Shown piece after piece: positions 22,148-64,000 of a stretch of DNA of 64,000 bases (the stretch's first letter is position 1; every line of letters starts with the position of its first letter). The position numbers and the translations under genes are program-made. The notes beneath the pieces are model-generated. The model had not been told where the DNA came from. It did no database searches and saw only the letters and a program-made list of their open reading frames with translations. The DNA comes from Branchiostoma belcheri (lineage: Eukaryota > Chordata > Leptocardii > Amphioxiformes > Branchiostomatidae), in contig NW_017804043.1 of NCBI RefSeq assembly GCF_001625305.1, positions 1,888,126 to 1,952,125 on the forward strand, given 5' to 3'.

Positions 22148-22637
22148 ATGTTCTCGAGTGCGAACGCTGTCCTGCTACAAGCTGCAATGTCGGGGTATGA
22201 CGAGAGAAAACCCCGCAGACATCGGCGGAAGAACCGTAGCAGCAACAAGACCACAGCGCACCAAGCGGCGAAAGGTTGCACTGCTGTTGGGGAAGTCTCT
22301 GTGAAGAAGAATTTGACAAAGGACTTGGCTGATGCCATGGAGGGCTGCGAAAACTCTGGGGGACGTCCAAATGTCTTCCTACAAGCAGTGGAGAATGCCC
22401 TAAAGGTGTGGTACATGTATTATGGTTTGAATTGCTTATGAGTATGTGTGTCTGTATCATAAGCAAAGCTGTATATTGTAACCTCTTTGCGATTGTCAGC
22501 ATCTATAGGTTTGGCTACTTTCGGATGAGCTACATTAACGACGTTGTTTTGTGCCTGCTTAGGTCTTCAAGAGAGCTGGCCATTGTAATACGCAAGGACA
22601 GAATTCGAAAGGGGATCGCAGACATCCAACCTTGTGA
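22148..22637 (+). CDS. possible small two-exon gene, product unrecognised
   Basis: An 86-codon ORF (22148-22405) ends at a good donor (AAAG/GTGTGG). A second exon (22563-22637, acceptor TGCTTAG) continues in phase for 24 codons to TGA, giving about 110 residues. The N-terminal third has a basic stretch (KPRRHRRKNRSSNK) and the rest a helical-looking segment (LTKDLADAMEG, FLQAVENALKVFKRAG). I do not recognise the family. Support is limited to codon phase, splice sites and a TATA-like box about 60 bp upstream, so it could be spurious or an incomplete part of a larger gene. Confidence 0.35.
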
Positions 22638-23417
22638 TGAAAGGATCTCCTGAATTTCAAGTAACACAAGATAACAGAACATCCATTCCAGGGCAGTCCA
22701 TTTATAAAAAGAGACACTGGATTAAAGTTGGGAGGAGGGTGTTACTGTTATTATTAGTTTCTAACAGATAATAATTTTAGGAAGTAAAGGTACGGTAAAG
22801 TTCTCATCAATTGATGTACAAGATGTAAAACTTGTGTAACATGGTCCTTTATTACAATGTTGTTTTCCACAGCCCTCAAATACTACTACATAAAAAGTGT
22901 ACTCCAAAGGCATAGTATTAATTTGGTCCCTATCATATAGTACAACCACTGCTTCCATAGTACATTTGTATGTAAAAGTCAAAAAGTCTATAGATAAAAG
23001 TCAGACTACATATTCAGTACCCTGTCTTGTTGTCAGTGACATGTCATCATGGTGATATAAAAGTTCATCTAGAAAACACTACATACATTGATTTGGCAGA
23101 GTGGATAGTTGGACCTAAATACTTTTCAATGTACATTACAGGTAGATATTGATACTTTTACAGAAAACATGGAAAAGACAGTCAATTAAGACAGTTATTA
23201 ATTAGTTACGGTTTTATCATTGTCATTTCTGTATACCAGTAGTTTTGAGCAACAGTTTTCTTCCAGTCTGTTTTACATAGTAAAAATAATTAAAACTGTC
23301 ATTACACATCAATATACCAGTATATATCACACTCTTGGTTACTAGTATCTCACTTTGCATCTATTCTGGGTAAAAATAATAAAAGACAAAGCGTAATTGC
23401 AGACCTATCTTAAAAAG
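22638..23417. other. intergenic AT-rich sequence
   Basis: No gene or repeat recognised between the small two-exon candidate and the MITE at 23418. Confidence 0.4.
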
Positions 23418-23613
23418 CATGTCAACAGAATGTACTGTGCCTGCACAAAACCTGGATTTTTACATTTTCGCTGGATATTTGGTCAATGTTGTATCAGGAT
23501 TTAGCTCATTGCAGATGATATCTTTTCCACAACACTTGAAAACTAAAGATACACAATACAAATGTACTACATGTAGATAGTTTGTGCGGGTGCAGTGCAT
23601 TCTGCCGACATGC
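23418..23613. mobile_element. MITE with CATGTCGGCAGAA-type inverted repeats
   Basis: The left end CATGTCAACAGAATGTACTG and right end GCAGTGCATTCTGCCGACAT are inverted repeats of about 25 bp. The interior contains GGTCAATGTTGTATCAGGAT, shared with 32695-33045 and 60884-61112. No clear target duplication was found here. Confidence 0.75.
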
Positions 23614-23998
23614 TGTTTTATAACATGTTTTATAACAGTGAAACTTAAAGCTAAGCTACATTATTAGCAAACTACATGGCACCATGGGAAAGCTATGCAA
23701 AGTATATAATTTTATAGAGAACAATAACAAAAATAACATGGTTGTTGACATTACCACAATTCATCTTTGGTTGGTTTCCATATTTTCCAAGCAGATCTTC
23801 TGGTAACTCACAGTCTGGCAAATGGATACTGCCTGGCCAATGTGAAAGTCAGTCTTTGCAGCCACCAAAAGATTTGCTTGAAGATTAGGTTTCCTGTCTG
23901 ACCCAAGCAAAAACCTGCCAACCCTAGCCTTTGCCAAAAAATTTGGACAACAGATTATTAAAAGTCTTCTTACAGACCCTGTATTTCTAAGATTTTGT

Positions 23999-25711
23999 CT
24001 AAGTGGATGCGCCCTGTGGTGTAGGGAACAATTCTTCACACAGTTCTGGACACTTGTTTCTCATATCATCCCTGATAGCGGTCATCTTTACTCCCTGTTC
24101 TACGTTTTGACCATGCGGACGGTACCCACGAGCATGCATGACCACAAGGTTTCCTTCCTTGTCAAAGCCAGGGGCACCGGAGGACCCATGGCCCATCACA
24201 GAACAGTAGGTTACCCTACGCTGGTCGATTAGCTGGGAGAAGTCTCCCGTAGGCTGAGGGTTGTGCTTCAGATACACCCCTATATCTGGGTGTGGATAGG
24301 GGCAGCTTGGGTCCATGACTTTGGGGTCCCCGCCTGGGTGCCCAACCAAAGTGATGGTACCCGAATGCTTTACATCACAAACCAGGGGACCAAGCGCCGG
24401 CAGCATTGTCTGAACTTCGGCCATTTGGCCATCTGGAATTGAGAATTCAAGCACGCAGTAGTCAAGATCACTGATATCACTGTGCCAAGGAACCTCTTTT
24501 TGAATCAGGAATCTTATTTGCTCAAAGGGACTTAAAGGGTCTTCAAAGAAGTTGAACTCCACAAAGGCCTTCCCTGGATTTTCTGACAGATATTTGATAG
24601 TTGAATCAAGAACATGCTTACAAGTCATCACATACTTTGTGCCAACCCGAAAACATGTTCCACATACAATGATAGACAGGTGACCATTGGATTCTACTTC
24701 CACAAAGACAACCCCAACAGACTTTGCAGCTGGTAGTAGCTTTTGCAGGAGAAGAATAGTGACTGGACCAAACTTCTGGCAGCTAACAGGGGCAGCATGT
24801 TCATAGTTACCCTGAGCTGAACCAGTGTCCGTACCCTCCTCATTAGCTATGACAGCTGAAATGTCTTGATACAGCCTCTCAACTTCTTTGCTTATTCTGT
24901 AACCTCTATCGAACAATGTCTTCAGAAGATCCATGTTACGTCTGTTGTATCCACTGCGCTTGATGTCGTGTGCACCTTGAGTGGCGCTGCGTGAGATGGC
25001 TTTAAGCAGCCTACACATCGATACCATAACAGGATCCCTCAAACGTACACCCCACGCTGCACCTGCCACCTGTTCCTCAGAATTCTCATCTGAGACACCC
25101 TGTTGACATGGGAAAAAACAACCAAAAGTTTAGCCTTTGTTCTGAATAATGAAATAGATGTGAATGATATCTGGGCACCTATCTCTCTGTTCAATATATA
25201 TGCAAATGCAATTTCTTCCATGAGAATTCTATTTTCATTGCCTTGTCTTTACTAAAGACTAAAGACAACAACATACCGGCATTTGAAAATTCCTTTTCAT
25301 TATTCACTGTTTGGTATACCCTTACACTTACAGTATTCAAAGCAAGATCATTAATATATATGCTCTAGCTATAGTGGCTCCATGGTGAAAAAGTTTGACA
25401 CTGACCTTGCTCTGGGTACAAGACAACTAAACATTCACTCTATATCTAGCTAGCTTCCACAAAATTGATTTGTGATATGACTATTATGATTTTGAATGAA
25501 TGAATTTCTTTATTTATACCCAAAAAGACAGGCACACAAAAATACTAGTAGTACAATGTACATGACATATGAATACCTCAGAGGATTCCTGGCTAAACTT
25601 AAGCTGGTCCTCAGATGATTCCTGGCTGAACTTCTCCTCTTCTTGCCACTCCATCTCTCCAAGACTGTGGTCCACTGCAGGGACAGAAGCTGGCTGTGGA
25701 GTGGGATCCAT
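23999..25711 (-). CDS. FAM111-like trypsin-fold serine protease
   Basis: The last exon (23999-25099) encodes 366 residues. An upstream exon (25577-25752) joins it in phase, and the first in-frame ATG (25711) would give 411 residues. Numbering the main exon from GTG at 25069, the catalytic triad can be read: His152 in MTCKHVLDS, Asp203 in SDLDYCVLEF and Ser297 in GHGSSGAPGFD. The pattern CGTCFRVGTKYVMTCKHV, the loop LVGHPGGDPK and the post-serine GNLVVMHARGY resemble the C-terminal protease of vertebrate FAM111A/B more than secreted trypsins. There is no signal peptide, so it is probably intracellular. The acidic Ser/Glu-rich N-terminus holds the repeated motif KFSQESSE. A possible 5' exon at 26078-26224 does not join in phase. 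FAM111 proteins act in chromatin, protein-DNA crosslink repair and antiviral restriction (family knowledge). Confidence 0.78.
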
Positions 25712-26077
25712 CTCTGCTGTTGTTGCCAAATGTTGGATGATCTTGGATAATTCTGACCAACAAAAATCTTATAATTTACAAATTATATCTCTATTATAAA
25801 GATTCCATAAACTACACATCCAGATCTACTACCATCAACGAGCACAAGCCCGTTTCTTCGCGAGAATCGCGGCTACAAAGTTCTTTATTACCACGAAAAT
25901 AAAACGCAAAATGCTGATATCATCATATTCTCAAACGGGACAAAATGGCGGATTATCAAGAAAAGCGTCCCCCGCCCCCGCCCCCGCACCACATTCTAGA
26001 GAAAAATAATTTCTTACCCACACAAAATCATCTATATTTGGACTATAGATAGAAAATAAATGTTCAGAATATCTTAC

Positions 26078-26224
26078 CGGCCTAGTTTCAAGTTGCCAGT
26101 CGATGTTTCGCCGGTTTTCTGACCTTTTCTGAGTTGTTTTTGTTGGAGCAAGGTCCTCCAAGGCTGGACGCGACGCTAGCCTACTTTCACTTTTCGCGGG
26201 TTGTTTGCAAATGACCCCCTGCAT
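26078..26224 (-). other. possible 5' exon of the FAM111-like gene
   Basis: A 49-codon open frame from ATG 26224 ends at a perfect donor (CCG/GTAAGA). Its phase (0) does not fit the next exon at 25752, which needs one carried base. It may be untranslated, spliced to an unseen exon, or unrelated. Confidence 0.35.
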
Positions 26225-62512
<36,288 letters not shown>

Positions 62513-62549
62513 GTAAGACTCAAGGAGTTTCAGTTTTTGGGATGCCGTT

Positions 62550-62807
62550 TAGCCCTTAAGGGGGACCTGCAAGGAGGGGTCCCGACAACACTCTACGCTG
62601 AATTCAGAAACCTGTTGATTATGCTTTACGATAAATTCCAAGTGGCTACAACGCATTACGTAGAATTAAAACGGCAAATATGCTCTACGCAAAATGTGCC
62701 AATTACGCTCTATGTTGAATTAGAGCGGTCCGTCTACGCTCTACGTACAATCAAAATGGCCCATTTCGCTCTACGGAAAAGGGCTTAAAGGGCTCCTTAA
62801 GGGGCTA
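62550..62807. mobile_element. element with TAGCCCTTAAGG ends and a degenerate CTCTACG array
   Basis: The ends TAGCCCTTAAGG and the reverse complement of TAGCCCCTTAAGG are inverted. The interior is a loose periodic array of (GCTCTACG)...(GAATT) units. It begins about 40 bp after the exon 10 donor. No target duplication was recognised. Confidence 0.5.
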
Positions 62808-62958
62808 ATCTTCCAGGGCTCCTACACCAACTACATACAGGTAGTACCATACAGAAACAGACATTTACAATTACATTTATCATACAGTATTTTAGTTTAG
62901 AACTGGTGCTAAAAAATGGTTACAGGGTAAAGGTAAAAAACGACCTTCTTGACTCCTA

Positions 62959-63105
62959 CAGGGCTCAAAATACCAACCTACACGTATAACCTGCTTAAAA
63001 AAATGAGATTACAGATAAATTTGATAATAAACAACTCCAGCTTGGCAGAATACATCTTGAGTTATGTGAATCGCCAAGGACATGAATGAAGAATTTCGAG
63101 CCCAG
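62959..63105. mobile_element. small element with CAGGGCTCAAAATA inverted ends
   Basis: The left CAGGGCTCAAAATA and right GAATTTCGAGCCCAG are inverted. It shares its end type with three other elements in the window. Confidence 0.45.
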
Positions 63106-63244
63106 ATCCCATAACTTGATACCGTGCAATGTTGATAAACAGGAGGGGATATGTCAGCCATTTATGGGAGCTATCCTGGCATGTAAAACATGTTGCCATG
63201 CATTCCTGTCAGGCTGTATATCACCCATAATCATGTGCCAGTTG

Positions 63245-63690
63245 TGGGAACTTGCCATGGATCATATGTACCTACAATGGGAGTCGCTGGAAGACAGACG
63301 TAGAATGTCCAGACTCTGCATGATGTACAAAATGACTAATAAACTGGTGGACGTACCAACCACTAAGTATCTGATACCAGCCCAGAAAAAAAACGAGAAA
63401 CAGTCATGCCTTCAAATATCAGTTATCAACCAAGAATTGAGGTGTTCAAAAACTCGTATTTCCCCAGAATTATCGTAGACTGGAACTCATTGCCACCAAG
63501 CACAGTAGGGGCATCATCGTCACTAGAAGCTTTTAAAAAATTCCAGCAATTAAATGTGCAAAGATTGAGTGTAACAAGTCGTTCGGTGTGATATAGCTAG
63601 CTGCCGCCGTGCTGCATGCCTGCGAAGCTTGTGTGTTATACCGAAGGGCGGTTATACCGGCTACACTGATACAGATACAGATGTATGTTC
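63245..63690 (+). mobile_element. non-LTR retrotransposon 3' fragment, frameshifted
   Basis: Two overlapping frames together show a LINE polyprotein C-terminus: SLEDRRRMSRLCMMYKMTNK in one frame, then IVDWNSLPPSTVG and SLEAFKKFQQLN in the next. It is followed by the tail GAAGGGCGGTTATACCGGCT and GATACAGATACAGAT. It is 5'-truncated and inactive, lying in pard3 intron 10. Confidence 0.8.
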
Positions 63691-64000
63691 CCACCACTTG
63701 TAAAAACCTTGGAGGCCATCTTCTGGTGACCCCTGTGACCTCCACAGATGTTGGTGTAGGAATTGACCCGATTATTGATGTCATGTCACTGTAGGTTAGA
63801 CTGAAGAGAACAGGTGGAATGGTAGAAATGAGTGGGAATGTTTTGTGTTACTTTGAGTCATCTTATACAGCTGTTCTGAAGCTTCTGCCATGTTTATTTT
63901 GAAAAGAAAAGTCTGTAGATTAATGTGGTGTTTGATGGCCCACAAGTAATGTTTTTTAGTCCCCTCACAACCCCCCCCCCCACAAAATTTACNGGAAAAA
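63691..64000. other. pard3 intron 10, to right edge
   Basis: No exon recognised. A short poly-C tract and one N (63993) lie at the very end. Confidence 0.45.

Noticed and set aside
22014-22502. 162-codon minus-strand ORF
   Set aside because: No domain recognised. It overlaps the plus-strand candidate, which has better splice and phase support; neither is certain.

Overview
The window looks like animal nuclear DNA, most probably from a lancelet (Branchiostoma). Genes are split into many short exons with GT-AG introns, and proteins recognisable from vertebrates (ARL5, BTB-Kelch, FAM111-like protease, PAR-3) lie among dense small transposons, tRNA-derived SINEs and long (CA)n and (CCTT)n microsatellites. 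The genus is an inference from this combination; no alignment was run.

Layout. Positions 1-6.2 kb hold the 5' two thirds of an ARL5 small GTPase gene on the minus strand, its introns full of transposons. At 7.5-8.2 kb is a single-exon minus-strand gene for an unrecognised Cys-rich 240-residue protein. It shares a 349-bp divergent intergenic region with a seven-exon plus-strand gene (8.56-12.8 kb) encoding a CARD-CARD-caspase-like protein whose caspase domain appears catalytically dead. A complete eight-exon BTB-BACK-Kelch gene follows (14.87-20.87 kb), then a doubtful small two-exon gene (22.15-22.64 kb). A FAM111-like trypsin-fold protease gene on the minus strand (24.0-25.7 kb, perhaps with a 5' exon at 26.2 kb) comes next. 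The rest of the window (28.35 kb to the right edge) is the first ten coding exons of a pard3 (PAR-3) gene with a first coding intron of about 19.9 kb. The exon phases of ARL5, the CARD gene, the Kelch gene and pard3 were checked by hand and all join in frame.

Most notable observations. (1) The CARD-CARD-pseudocaspase gene resembles vertebrate cFLIP in layout but carries CARDs instead of DEDs. (2) At three separate exons (Kelch exons 4 and 7, pard3 exon 5) the intron-exon boundary, meaning the acceptor plus the 5' part of the exon, is tandemly duplicated at 132-159 bp spacing, giving decoy acceptors that run into stops. (3) A 1.25-kb foldback element has arms containing a 22-24 bp minisatellite and is flanked by a 7/8-matching 8-bp target duplication. 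(4) Several MITE families have target-site duplications readable directly in the sequence, including one MITE nested inside a SINE.

The genes are not an operon and need not act together. The CARD-pseudocaspase and the FAM111-like protease could both belong to cell-death or immune biology, while ARL5 and PAR-3 are conserved trafficking and polarity genes.
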